From positions 47,853,392 through 47,917,391 of the forward strand of contig CM033732.1 in assembly GCA_019671005.1 (NCBI GenBank): DNA of 64,000 nucleotides, in the 5' to 3' direction. The notes beneath the pieces were generated by a model. It was not told the DNA's origin, searched no databases, and saw only the letters and a program-made list of their open reading frames with translations. Origin of the DNA: Hibiscus mutabilis. Lineage: Eukaryota > Streptophyta > Magnoliopsida > Malvales > Malvaceae. Within the stretch, counting starts at the first letter, position 1. The number at the start of each line of letters is the position of its first letter. Shown piece after piece: positions 43,519-55,500 of the stretch. The translations under genes were made by a program, and so were the position numbers.

Positions 43519-46500
43519 TGCAACACCCCCTTACTATATCTGTACACCGGATACGAGTTGGAAGTGTTATGACTTCTTTATTCAAAGATCAGGGTAATTT
43601 AAAATTTACAGAAAACTTCTCGATGGTCCCCTATCCTAAAATTTCTCCAGCCCAAGCACGCTTAACTTTATTTAAAATCGACATAAATTATTCATTTGAG
43701 CTTCACATCTTAAACCAATTATCTTAGCATGCAACTCATCGTCTAAGGTTATTCTTAACCTTGAATCTTTTCAGAAACGCCAATTATCTTAAAACCATAA
43801 CAGCTTTAAAGGTCAATCAGAACTCCATTGTGTGTAGTAAGTATACATGCCACTATAAAAACCAAATCTTAATTAGGATATCATTACTGTGATTACATGT
43901 TGAGCTTTCCAATATTGATGCAATGCTCCTCTCACTCTCAGCTTGATTTACCTACGTGTGCACAATCAACACACGCTAAGTACGAACTTAGTGAGGCATA
44001 AGATGAGAACATTTATAAAATACTTTGCAATGCATGATACTTTCAAAAGCATGATAATCATATGATTCTGTAATGCAGGAATATCTGTGCTAGAAAGCAT
44101 ATTGTGATCATTCTGTGAAATCGTATAGCCCAAGGTAAATATCAAGTGTCTAATATTCGAGTCGCGTACTTGAAAAGTACTATCCTTGACATACTTGTAA
44201 GACACAATCAAGTGTCTATAACTTTATAGTATACATTCAAGTGTCTGTTACTTTGTAATACACTTGAAGTGTCAATAACTTTATAATACTCTTAATGGTA
44301 TACCACAATATTATCCTACTCGACATTTTATTACCAAGGGCAAACTTGAAAAATAATTCCTGCAAATAATGGCAAGTAAACCAAATTCCATACATATATA
44401 CATATATCATGTAAAACATCTTCATATTGGATCAGTTCTTACTCCAATATGCTTTATAACATTCATGGTATACTGCCATTTAAAAATCGTATCAAATAAC
44501 TTGTTCATCACGTGTCATGCTATAAAAACATTTGTGATCATAAAATATGCCATAATATTTAAATCATTAAAATAAAGTACCATGCCAAAATATGTATGCT
44601 TTATAAAAAATTTCGCCTTTTAGGTCGACTTATCACAAGTCTTCCTATAACATGTATGTTACAAACATACTTTTAAAAACATGTATGCACTCACTTGGGC
44701 CATTTATTAGCTTGCCTCACTAAATTCTACTCGACCATTTCCTTTATAGAACCTCGAACCTTGACTTCATTTATCACATGATAAAGATAAAATATTTGTT
44801 AGATTCAAATCTAACAATACCTTAACCTTATTGTCTAACATAATCATTCGAATATAAAATCTCCAAATATTTTTCCTTTCTTCCTTGTACTGTTCAAAAA
44901 CTTATTATGGTCCCTAGTGACCAATTTGAACTTCCAATAATTCTTCTGGGCTTGCTAACTCACATTTAAATACTAAATGTTTCAAATTCCATTTTTTGAC
45001 AGCTTGCGCTACCTTCAAAGATTTGCTTATACCGGGCAGAATACATACCGGATCTTAATTTCCTTTATACTGGAAAAACTAGATTCGATAACGGTTCTAA
45101 CGGTATAATCCACATAAATTAATAAAATCTAAAAAAATTATGAAAATTCTTCAAACTCTCGTCACAGTGCTGTTTTGACAGAAACTGCTCTGTAAATTTT
45201 CTGACCTTCATTCGATTAAAAATTCATATCTTTTAACTCGGAACTCGAAATTAGATTCTGTTTGTTGGACGCGAAACTAGACGAACACATATTTACAACG
45301 GTATAAAATTCATCATCTAACCATTTTTGTAGAATTTATGGTGAATTTTCAAAGTCATTGCCAAAAATTTAATCTTCTTCATAGCTTTCCATAATAAACT
45401 TCTAATTTCTACTAACTTCTTCATATTTTTCTACTTGTCAATTTAGTCTCATCACCTGCTTTAAACCACCAATTCGTCGTCTTCTTCATCAAATAATTAT
45501 TCAAAATAATTCCCTCTAATTTTCTTTCTTTGCCCAAAACAGTCACTAAAATGCAAAGGTAAGGATTCAAACTTCTTAACTTTGCAATTTAGTCCTCAAA
45601 TCAACACTACTACCTTATTTCTATTATTTTAACTAAAAAACAGGTTTAATCCCCATGCAATAATTTATTTCCTATTTGGTCACTTGATTTTGACAATTTG
45701 TCAAAATGGTCACTATTTCGATTCAACATCGTTTTAACATTCTAACATCGATTTCACATCTCCAACCTCATTAATTACATAAATACACTCCAAATTCATA
45801 AATTTCAGATTCGGTCCCCTTACTTTGAAGCTTGCCGAATTGGTCCCTATAAGTTTTAACTTAGGGTTTTGCTTCCAAACAACAAACAAGCTTACTAAAT
45901 CATTAATTCAACACTACAAACCCTAAATTAAACTTGAATCCGTAAACCCTAATCATATTCATAATAATCAAAACATGTAGAACTTAAATCCCAACTCAAT
46001 ATCATGATTTTAACATCATACTAACTTGATTTCAACTTGAATTCAATCATGGAATCATAAAATCTCAAAAGCCCCAATTTGATCCATAAACCCTAATTTC
46101 TTTCTCATGTCAAATCTCATCAATCAAGCATGTATTCTATGAATTATTTACATCAAAAGATAGAGCTCAAAGAGAAGAACAACTTTGTGGTTCGGAAGAT
46201 TACCTTAAAACCGAGATTCGTGGCTTAAATCGAGCTTGGAAATTTCTCTCTTCTTTCTCCTCTTTTTCCATGGTTTATGGCTGGAAAAGATGAACATTTT
46301 CTTCATATTTTCACTATTAATTTACACTTGTAACTATTAAATGAATTTTAAATTCATTTAAATAGTAAAATTACCAATTTAGCCTTTAAATCCAATGGCT
46401 AATTTAATCTCATCCGAAATCAAGGGCCAAGATTAAATCCATGTATATTTCATCTTCCAAAAACATCCTCAACATTTTTTAAAAAATATTTCAAAATTTC

Positions 46501-47046
46501 AATTCTTGCCAAATGACCAAGTTGCCTTCCAACTAGTCTTTATTTACTAGTTGGTTTCAAAATTGTCATTCCATAAAAATCTAACTAACTTAGTTCCTTC
46601 TCAACCGGCCACATGTCAATTTATTCATCCAATGGTCCAAAATAAACCAATAAGTTGGTAGTTACCAACTTTACCCTTGTAATTTGTCCAAAATTACGAT
46701 CTTGCCATTTTTCATCCAACGGTTCATATTTAGCATGGAAAATCAACTTAAATCCAAGGGTTCATATTCTTCCAACACAAATAAAATATCTTAGACATAT
46801 AAAATGACATAATCAACCTTGGCTTATCATCCTTCAAAATATCCTGAATATTCGATCCGATTATCCGAATATTTTTCTTCTGAACTTTATCGCTTTAGAA
46901 AAATCCAAGTAACACGAGAACGTCATTCTTGGGGGTAAACTATTCATTTATGGGGTCAAAATACATAACTTGAGAAAATTACACTTTGGTCCCTAAACTT
47001 TCAAAAATTTCGTTTTGGTCACTAACCAAAAATTTGGGATATTACA
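43519..47046 (-). mobile_element. Solo LTR (3.5 kb) of the LARD/Tekay-like family inside copia-2
   Basis: On the plus strand it begins TGCAACACCCC and ends GGGATATTACA, so on its own strand it reads TGTAATATCCC...GTTGCA. Shared phrases with the LARD LTRs include CACGCTAAGTACGAACTTAG (43972) and AATTTTAAATTCATTTAAAT (46346). It has no primer site, polypurine tract or second LTR, so it is a solo LTR left by intra-element recombination. It is about 700 bp longer than the 36653-39453 LTR and diverged, so it belongs to a different subfamily. Confidence 0.85.
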
Positions 47047-47051
47047 AAAAC

Positions 47052-47680
47052 TGGCATGGATGTCAAAAATGCATATTTATAAAGCAAGGCTAGTTGCAAA
47101 AAGGTTTCAAACAATCTCATGGTATAGACTATGATGAAACCTTTTCATCGGTAGCCATGTTTAAATCTATTAGAATTCTTATAGCCATTGCAGTATATTA
47201 TGACTACGAGACTTGGCAGATGGATGTGAAAATTGTGTTTCTTAATGGATACTTACTCGAGGATGTGTACATGACACAGCCTGAGGGTTTTGTACAAGTT
47301 GAGAATTCTGGTAAAGTATGCAAGTTTCACAGATCCATTTATGGATTGAAGCAGGCTTCACAGAGTTGGAATCTTCGTTTTGATGAGTCAATCAAAGAGA
47401 TTGGATTCGTCAAAAATGAAGATGAACCTTGTGTTTACAAGAAAATTAGTGGGAGTGCAGTTGTGTTTTTGGTCTTATATATCGATGACATTCCTACCTT
47501 GTAGAGTGTCAAGTCTTGGTTAGGAAACTATTTCTCAATGAAGGACTTAGGAAAAGCTGCCTATATCCTTGGGATAAAAAAATCTATAAAGATAGATCTA
47601 AAATGAAAAATCAGTCTAAGTCAAAGTGAGTACATAGATAAGGTACTGAAAAGGTTCAGTATGCAAGATTCCAAGAGATG
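47052..47680 (+). pseudogene. Reverse transcriptase (palm) of copia-2
   Basis: After the solo LTR the RT goes on with KGFKQSHGIDYDETFS-like sequence, then TWQMDVKIVFLNGYL, YMTQPEGFVQVEN, HRSIYGLKQASQSWN and the catalytic box LVLYIDDIPTL at about 47474-47488, a YIDD variant of YVDD. TAG at 47502 ends the frame. Frame breaks also occur near 47085 and 47600. Confidence 0.8.
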
Positions 47681-48166
47681 ATTCTTGCCTATGTCTTATT
47701 GCATTATTCTTAGCAAGACTCGGTGTCCTAACTCTAAAGATGAGCAAGAACGCATGAGTAAAATTCCATATGCTTCGGTGATAGGGGCTATAATGTATGC
47801 CATGCTATGCACTAGATCCGATGTTTCATATGCTTTGAGCATAACAAGTCGATACCAATCAGATTCCAGTGAGAGTCACTGGACATTAGTAAAGAATATA
47901 CTTAAGTATTTGAGAAAAACTAAAGATATATTCTTAGTCTATGACGGATTGGAAGATGATCTAGTTGTAAGTGGTTACACAGATGCAAGCTTCCAAACTG
48001 ACAAAGATGATTTTCGATCGCAGTCAGGATATATGTTTTGTTTAAATAGAGGTGTTGTTTGCTGAAGAGTTCAAAGAAAAACACTACCACAAGTAAAACA
48101 TGATTGTCATGTTAGGTCTATAAGTATGAGATACATTCTTAAATATGCCTAGTGCAAGTGAGAGAT
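47681..48166 (+). pseudogene. RT connection and truncated RNase H of copia-2
   Basis: PYASVIGAIMYAMLCTRSDV, SYALSITSRYQSDSSESHWT and LKYLRKTKDIFLVYDG belong to the RT connection region. RNase H starts with GYTDASFQTDKDDFRSQSGY and is cut after LNRGVVC (stop at 48063). Only about 100 bases separate this from the LTR, so roughly two thirds of RNase H, with its later catalytic acids, is deleted. A purine run AAGTGAGAGAT before 48167 is the likely polypurine tract. Confidence 0.75.
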
Positions 48167-49734
48167 TGTTAGCGATAGTGCCCTAAAGCCTATTGTATGG
48201 ACATGATATTTTCATTATTGAATTTATTATTATGATAAATTTGCATGCTTTTGTATCCTAGAATATTATTATTCTAAATATCCCTAATCAGTTATTATTG
48301 TGGGAATAATAATAAGACAATATTAGTATGAAGTTTGATAGATATTCATAAGATGAATATGTGAATGAGATTCAAATCAAATTCATATATATATTTGTTG
48401 AGAACAAATATTAGGATTGACTCGTCTTGAGATTAATACATGGATTAAAGTTATATATTAATCTTCAAACAGTTGTGACATTAAATCCTTAGACCTGAAA
48501 TTACTACAGTTCTCAACATGATAACTATTATGTTTTGACATAGTCAAACACCGTTTTTAATCGGACGATTATAAAGGTTATGCTTGAACATAATAAGGAA
48601 TCATGTAGTGAGATGTGAGTAATTAAGATGGAATTTATCCCTCTTAACATAAGAGAGATATCTTTGGGCCCCTCAATGATTGAGACTGAGAAATGCATGG
48701 CCGTGCTCAAATGAGTTGATAGAGATCAATGCCATTTGTTTAGTCAGTTCAATTGGGCATCGAGAAACTAAAGATAGAATGATATAAGGTTAACATTTTC
48801 CATGCCTTATATTCTATCAAAATACCGTGAGATAAAAGGATTATGACATAAATTAAATTAAGGTTGTCTCGGATTATGAGCTTTTCATTTAACTTGGGTA
48901 GTCATAATGTCTTGCTAGAGGCCGCTTATGACTTGTAAAATAAAATGTGAGTTTATCTACAACCAACGTTAATTGAATATATAGGGCCGCACACTAAGAA
49001 TGGATAAGAATGGTTGTGGTTATTACTCCCAATAATAAATTTAAGATAATGTGATTATTTTAAATTATATTTAGAGAGATTATTTATTCAAATTTAAAGA
49101 AGTTAAATTCGTATTCTTGTGATAGAATATTTTATTTATTTTATTATTTTTTTCAAAAAATAATATTAAATAATCTCATTATCTAGATTTGATTGGATTT
49201 AAATTTCTTATTGGATAAGGAATTCATTTTTAAATATATTATTTATTTAAAATAAATAAATAATATTATTAAATAAATTACATCATCTAGATTTTGGTTG
49301 AACTTGAATTCCTTATCAGATAAAGGAATATATTTTATAATTTATTTTAAAAGAGTTTTAATTAAATTATAATAAGTGAACTCAATCTAACCCTAATCAA
49401 GTCATATATATGTGTATGTATGCCTAGGGGTTTTAGAGTGATTTTCGAAATAGCCACCAAACTACAAAATTAGATTTTCGAAATCTTGATTGGAACTAGC
49501 ATTCTGATAGTCGTTCGTCGTCCATTCGCGTGTGGATACTTGTATAGGGCGATCGTCTTTCAGAAAGGCAGCGCCTCAACTCAACCGGATTCCTGAATCA
49601 AATATCAAGGTAATGTTTGATTTCCTCTTCGTACATTAATATGATAGCATGAGATCCTGGAAATTCTTCATAGATATTTTTCCACTGCGTTTATATGCCT
49701 GATTAGATCAGTTAATTTCCTATGAAACCCAACA
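48167..49734 (+). repeat. 3' LTR of copia-2
   Basis: It begins TGTTAGCGATAGTGCCC after the purine tract and ends AAACCCAACA; length 1,568 bp. The last 200 bases match 39454-39657. It is followed immediately by copia-1 RT sequence, proving that copia-2 inserted in copia-1. Confidence 0.85.
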
Positions 49735-50025
49735 TATACATCTCTTTAATAATAAAGGAATTAGTGTTTCCCAGGAAGACTATACTAGAATTATTGGAAG
49801 CCTTATGTTCTTAATGAATTATACTCGGCCTGATATTACCTATGCAGTGAGTAGGTTAAGTAGATATACTCATAATCCTAGTGGTGAACACTGGATTGCA
49901 CTCAAACGCTTACTCAAGTATCTTAAAGGTATTATTGATTGGCAACTCGAATTTGTTGGGTTTTCCTCAATTTTAGAGGGAATTGTGATACCAACTGGGT
50001 TACCGAATAATGATGAAGTCTGCTA
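49735..50025 (+). pseudogene. Resumed RT/RNase H region of copia-1
   Basis: It reads HLFNNKGISVSQEDYTRIIG, SLMFLMNYTRPDITYAVSRL and YTHNPSGEHWIALKRLLKYL, the copia RT connection region that should directly follow the piece ending at 33700. About 25 residues between FSLNQSH and this point are missing. It runs into stops near 50025; RNase H proper is not recognisable. Confidence 0.8.
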
Positions 50026-50847
50026 AGCAAACTTGTATCGAATTTGTTGGCTTTTCTTCAATTTTAGAGGGAATTGTGATGCCAACTCGATTTCATGGAT
50101 GAATTTATCGACTTTGGTTGAATAACTACTCTTAATAAGTTCATAGCCCAGTGTTGAGTGGGTAGTCCAAGCGCGAAAGATTGAATGAACTTAGCGCTAG
50201 ACAGGATGAATTTTCTTAAACTCTTAATGAATTCAATCCCAAGAGTTTGGGTTGTTCTATTGAGAAGAACTAATTGAATTCATCGATTAAAGAGGTTGAG
50301 TTTTTATTCTTAATGAATTCTTATCCTATAGTTTGGGTGGTTCATTTTATAAATGAACTTGAAGAATTCACCTATTCTTTTGAGAGGATGAGTTGTAGTA
50401 TAAAGCTCTTAATTATTTCATAGCTCTTATTTGAGTGGTTTATGTGAAGATAAACCTGATGAAATAACCTACGTAAGTGAGAAGGATTAGCCACCTTCTA
50501 TGAAAAAACTAAGGTTGTTTTTCTAATATACTTACTAGAATCCTGAGGTTAGATGGCTATACTTGTTTACATGTATATATTTACATACATTTGTATATTT
50601 TCTAACACATTGAGGATTTCGGTGGATGAAGGTGTTAGTTGTGTGTTATGAGTTCACCCCTATCTTAGAAAGTTCCTAATTCGTCCACTTATCTAAGAGA
50701 AGAATCACTCATATCACTATGTACTAGTTCCGGATACGTTCACTAGTGCTTAAGCAATTAATTCCGATATTGCTCTTCTCGTGGTTTTAAAAACTCTAAT
50801 ATTTTATAACTCTGTTTTCAAAAGATTCTTACGCATTTGTGGGGAAT
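50026..50847 (+). other. 3' untranslated region of copia-1
   Basis: It contains a repeat of TTTTCTTCAATTTTAGAGGG (from about 50054, also near 49961-49980) and recurring TCTTAATGAATTC words. No open frame is seen. It ends with the purine tract TTGTGGGGAAT directly before 50848. Confidence 0.6.
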
Positions 50848-50923
50848 TGTTGGAGAATGCTCATCCCACATTGGGTGGGAAAACAAAATTAGCTTGGTTT
50901 ATAAAGGAACCTTAGCAGCCTTC
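50848..50923 (+). repeat. Truncated 3' LTR of copia-1
   Basis: TGTTGGAGAATGCTCATCCC and the following ~55 bases match the 5' LTR start (29542). Identity stops at about 50923, so roughly 870 bp of LTR are missing. The following sequence is AT-rich spacer. Confidence 0.8.
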
Positions 50924-51029
50924 AAATTAAACTTTTACAAAAAAATAATTTCATTTATCTTACAAAATTATATTAAGCATAACATATATATTTCTAAAAT
51001 AATATAAAAATATATTTCTAAAATAATTA

Positions 51030-51200
51030 ACGGGTTGGTCTAAGTGGTAAGCATCTTGGTTTCGCTTAAGTATGTCTCGAGTTAAGGTCTTGTTTATGCA
51101 GAAAATCCTCACCGGGAGACTCACCACCAAAGTCGGGTGTGTGACACGAGTCGGTCCAAATTAGTTAGGGCTAAGCTCTGGAACCGAGAGGGCAACCAAA
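51030..51200 (+). repeat. tRNA-derived SINE
   Basis: A-box-like GGTTGGTCTAAGTGGTAAGC is followed by a B-box-like TCTCGAGTTAAGG, then a body with GGGAGACTCACC, GGGTGTGTGACACGAGTCGG and GGGCTAAGCTCTGGAACC, ending in GCAACCAAAAAA. This layout matches common plant SINEs with a GTGTGACA-type body. The family name is not assigned. Confidence 0.65.
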
Positions 51201-51690
51201 AAATATATATAATCAAATAAAATATATTAATTTAATAAATGTTATTTAAAATTTATATTTTAATAAAATAAATAAATTTAATTTATTTATCACTTTCTTA
51301 TCTAAATATTATTTATTTATATTATATCAAACTCAAATATTAATATATATTTAAATTCTAAAATTTTATAATTTATTTTATAAACATATTATTATAACAA
51401 CTTATATTTTCTTAAATAAATAAAATTAATTTTATAGTTTAATCTAAATATTGTTTATTTATTTTATATTTATATTATTTCAAACTTAAATATTAATATA
51501 TATTTAAATTATAAAATGTTATAATTTATTTTAGTGAAAGATCTTATCATATTTTAGAATATATAGAGAGAGAGATAACATTATATAAATATATATGTTA
51601 TGACTAATATAATTATATAAGCTAAATGAAATTAGATTATCTACCCAAATTTAACTTAAATACTATATTTTGTCAAATTATATGATAATC
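51201..51690. other. Very AT-rich spacer
   Basis: Runs of TTATTTATTT, AATATATATTTAAATT and similar words; two segments around 51330 and 51490 repeat TCAAACTTAAATATTAATAT. No gene is visible. Confidence 0.5.
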
Positions 51691-51770
51691 TTTATTTAGG
51701 CAAGTAGTAAGGTGTTTGCGTATCCTGTCCCCTGGGGTCCTAGGTTTAATCCTTGTAAAAAAAAAGTTTT
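51690..51770 (+). repeat. tRNA-like SINE fragment with A-tail
   Basis: An A-box-like TTTAGGCAAGTAGTAAGGTG, a B-box-like GGTCCTAGGTTTAATCC and a following run of nine A are spaced as in a tRNA-derived SINE. The CCA end and stems of a functional tRNA are lacking. Confidence 0.45.
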
Positions 51771-52804
51771 TTATATTTTTTCTAATTTTTCTTGTCCAGT
51801 ATAACCTAAGTATATTATTTTATTAAAACAAAACAAAATCTCATGCTTAGTTTAGAGTTTATTGGGTTTAAAATGGAATTTAGGGGCTTAATCGAGAAAT
51901 AATGGAATTTGAGGATTAAATTGTAAGTTTTTGAAGTGTAGGGGTACTTTTCTGAAAAATATAAATGTGTGATGGTTAAACTATGAATTCAAGCAAAATT
52001 AATACCAATTTGAAAAGTTTGGTTAATTTGAGACCAAAAGTGCAAAACGTGAATCACTTTTGAACCTAGAAATTGCAGAGGTGTTGGAGTTGTCTTTCTC
52101 AATGTGAAACATATTCGATCGATTGTTCTCTTCCAATTGCCAAAAAATTAACATCTCAGATGGAAGCTTTATCATCATGCTATGTGCAAAAGGGGTAGAT
52201 GGATACGACATCTAAAGTAGCATTAGAAGAAGGAAGAACACATCATCTTCCAAAGCAAATCCCTAAAGGATCCAATCATCAAATGAAGAACATATTCGAT
52301 CTATTTAGGTTTTAACCAGATGTTCTAATCGTCTCTCAGACAAATCAGTTCATGAGATTTTGGTGGCCTAAGGGCGAATTTTGAAAGCATGTTGTGTGAA
52401 GGTGTGCTCGTTGTATTAGTTTTAACTTCCTGGGTGCTTGTATGAACTTGGAAGCTTATATGTATGTCTTTGGTAAGGATAATTTGTGCTTTCCGAACAA
52501 GTTGGTAGAACATAGTAGTATAAGAAGGAAGCATTACTGAACCCGGTAAGTGGTCCCGATGAAAAAACGGATGATGTTCATCTTAGGAGACCCGGATTTA
52601 AATTTTTTTGTCTGTGCATTGTATTCAAAATAAGAAGAAGGAAGAATTACTAAGTATCCCTTATGTCTAATTGACTGTTTGCCATTGCGCAATAATCATG
52701 TTATTGTAAATAGACTGTCTGCCATTGCCCAAGAGATTAAGGCTACAACTGAACTTGTTCACGCATGGAAAAGTGTATTGTTTTGGTAGGATGACATTCA
52801 TGTT
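51771..52804. other. Spacer; its end is shared with the P450 copy B 3' flank
   Basis: No gene is recognised. From about 52700 the sequence (CATTGCCCAAGAGATTAAGG, CTGAACTTGTTCACGCATGG) matches 25800-25850, so the segmental duplication that gave copies B and C extends at least 100 bases past the stop codon. Confidence 0.5.
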
Positions 52805-53963
52805 TCATGGCGATGGCAGCTTTGTGATCCTCGCGAGACCATTGTCTATAGGACTTGGTGAAGGAAATATAATTGGACACCTCGGATTAATCAGTTCAAA
52901 ACTACACAACATAAAACGAGAGGGGTAACTATGAATTTTGAATATGAATCGTAAAACGGACATGAAATGTTAAAAAAAATTAGAATGGTTGAGCAACCTG
53001 CAGTTAAGGAGGAAATAATGCATGAAGATAGAGATCTCGATTTTGGCTAGATCAGATTCAGGACATGTCCTACATCCAGCTCCAAACGGGAGAAAAGACC
53101 CAGCTTTTGGTTGATGATCCTGTATTCAAAGAGAAACCATACAACTTTGTGGGCTGAAATTGAATCAACGTTATAAACTTGGAATAAGATTAATGTCGTG
53201 TTTCCTACTTACATCCCATCTCGAGGGAAGGAATTCGTCCGGATTCGAATATACTTCGGGATTCAAATGAACAGCTCTGTTCCAGACCAAAACTTTCCAT
53301 CCTTTGGGTATGATATAGCCTTGAAAATTTCGGAAACAAGCATGTTTCTGTGAGTTTCAGGTACATGAAAAGAATGAAATGAAGCATCGGTTATCAACTG
53401 ACTAACCATTAAGTTTAGCATCATGTCTTGCCTGTCGAAAAAGTCCGGTTGTCGAACCGATTAACCGCAAGGTCTCATCGATGGCCTGGAATTCACAATA
53501 AACGCGACTCGATTCATGATCATTTGTGGCAAAGCAACTCGAAAACAAAAATTAATGCAGAACATTAAACATGCCTTTGACAGATAGTCCATCTGTCTTA
53601 TTTCGTTGAGAGTTTAACCTTTCTGTGAAGATGGTCTTCTCTTTACGATCTCCACTTGTTCTTCCTTTGCTCTTCGTAGAATTTCGGGATGACCGTGAAG
53701 GTAAACGGTAAGCCGCAACGCGACATGCGCGGTTGATTCATGACCGGCTAACAAGAACCCCCGTAGTAAATTAACAATCAGTTGGTCTTCGAGATTTCGA
53801 CTATCTTCGTGTTTAGCTTCCATGAGTAGGTCAACCATGCCCTTTTTAAAGCTTGAGTCATCACTGTTTCTGCATCTTCTTTCATCCATGTGAGATTGAA
53901 TGACATTTACCAAGCTCTCTCTTGCCTGATAACATGAAAAATCAACTTAAAAACTCAGAATGA

Positions 53964-54440
53964 GTAGGGTGTAAATATCTAAGCTTGAACGAATAAGACT
54001 GTTCTGGTTTGTTTGTTTGTTTGTTTTTTAAGGTGTTCATGTTCGGTTCGATTTTGTTTAAATTTTTAATTTCGTGTTTGTATTCGTTTGTTTATTTTTT
54101 AAAGTGTTTATGTTCGCTTGTTTACCGTTCACATGTTCGTTTAGCGTTCACGTATATGTTCATTTAGATGTTCTCTAACGAACATGTTCATTAAATGATT
54201 TATATGTGCCAACATGTCTGTTAATATGTTTGCCAAAATGGTAAAATTATGGGACTAGTCCTTAAGTTCTTCACCTTCACGGTTTGAACTTTAAAGTTCA
54301 CCTTAGGTTAAATTTAGTTTCTTTCTTCACCGATATTTTAAAAATAAAATAAAATGAAAAGAAAAACTAGATAAACGAGCTTATAAATAAGTCAATAAAC
54401 GAACATATAAATGGGCCAATAAACGGACTTTCAAATGAGT
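53964..54440. mobile_element. hAT-like repeat in intron 2 of P450 copy C
   Basis: It begins TAGGGTGTAAATATCTAAGC and is filled with GTTCGTTTGTTTATT and AACGAACATATAAATG-type words, like the element at 24210-24717. Copy B lacks it: its intron 2 is only about 80 bases long. The right end is not clear. Confidence 0.4.
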
Positions 54441-55214
54441 TTGTTGTAGTGTCGTCTTAGAAAGGAACAACATGAACAACCGTTCAAGGCTCCCACTTTC
54501 TACCTTTACGGCTTCAGTAATTTCTTAGGTGATAATCTTGTAAGTTAGTGGTTATACCTTATTGTTTTAGTTGTATTGAAGATGTTTTCTTAACAAAACA
54601 ATAAAAATAATATTTTTAACAAAGTTTAGTCATATTTCTATGATTTATTAATAAAATATTAAATTAATTATTCAAAGTAATGACATATACCTTGAGCGCT
54701 CGGTGGAATGCAAAGCCGGGAACATCAATCTGCATCGGCGTGAACAGTCCTTTAAACAGAACTGTATAGTTCTTGCTCATCGTATCGAAAATGGAATCGG
54801 CAGAGCCGAGAAAAATGGTGGTAAGAAACTGATCTTTTTCAACTCGGTTAGAAATTCGATTCGGGAGCTGTTATGAATCCAGTCTTCCAATGAAGAAAGC
54901 ACGATGTCCTCGATATATCTGATGTACATGGAGAGTGTTTCATGGCCATTGAACGATGCAGCTAATAGCTTGCGCAAATGCTTGTGCTCTGAACTTGAAA
55001 TGCCATGTAATGACTTCTCCCCGAAGAATTTGGTAATCAAAGGATACCCGACTTCGAATCGCTCATCCGATAAAACCTTCCTACAAAGTTCGGGAGTACA
55101 AACAATGATACTTGGACTCCCAAACAAACTCGTCTTGTAGATCCCAGATTGGCCATACCTGTCAAATGAAATTAAAAAAATTGCAGTTCATGCAAGATCA
55201 TTTTTGCTTAGCGC

Positions 55215-55500
55215 AAACTACAAATTTCGTCACTCAACTTTAGCCTCATTTTTAATGAAGTTTAGAAAATTTTAATTTAATCACTGAATTTTCAATTTAT
55301 TCCTATTTTAGTCACGTGGGTTTTAAATTAAAAATAAAAAGGTAACATGACCGTTGCGTTAGCTGGTGTGGACTGCTTTTTGCTGATAAGACAATCGCAT
55401 GTAATCCACGTTATTTTCCTCTTTTTTATTTTTTTATTTTATCTTCTCCTTCAAAGATGAAAGTTTTATAGTTTCATCCTTATATCATGTCAACATTAAC
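55215..55500. repeat. Repeat-derived filler in intron 1 of P450 copy C
   Basis: Copy B has an intron 1 of 90 bases, copy C one of about 705. The extra sequence contains CGTCACTCAACTTTAGCC, GTCACGTGGGTTTTAAATT and a CTGGTGTGGACTGC stretch, typical of small TIR elements whose ends read 'GTCACTnAACTTT'. Boundaries and class are uncertain. Confidence 0.35.

Noticed and set aside
51690..51770. Functional tRNA gene
   Set aside because: B box is degenerate and acceptor and anticodon stems do not form; an A-tail follows, as in a SINE.
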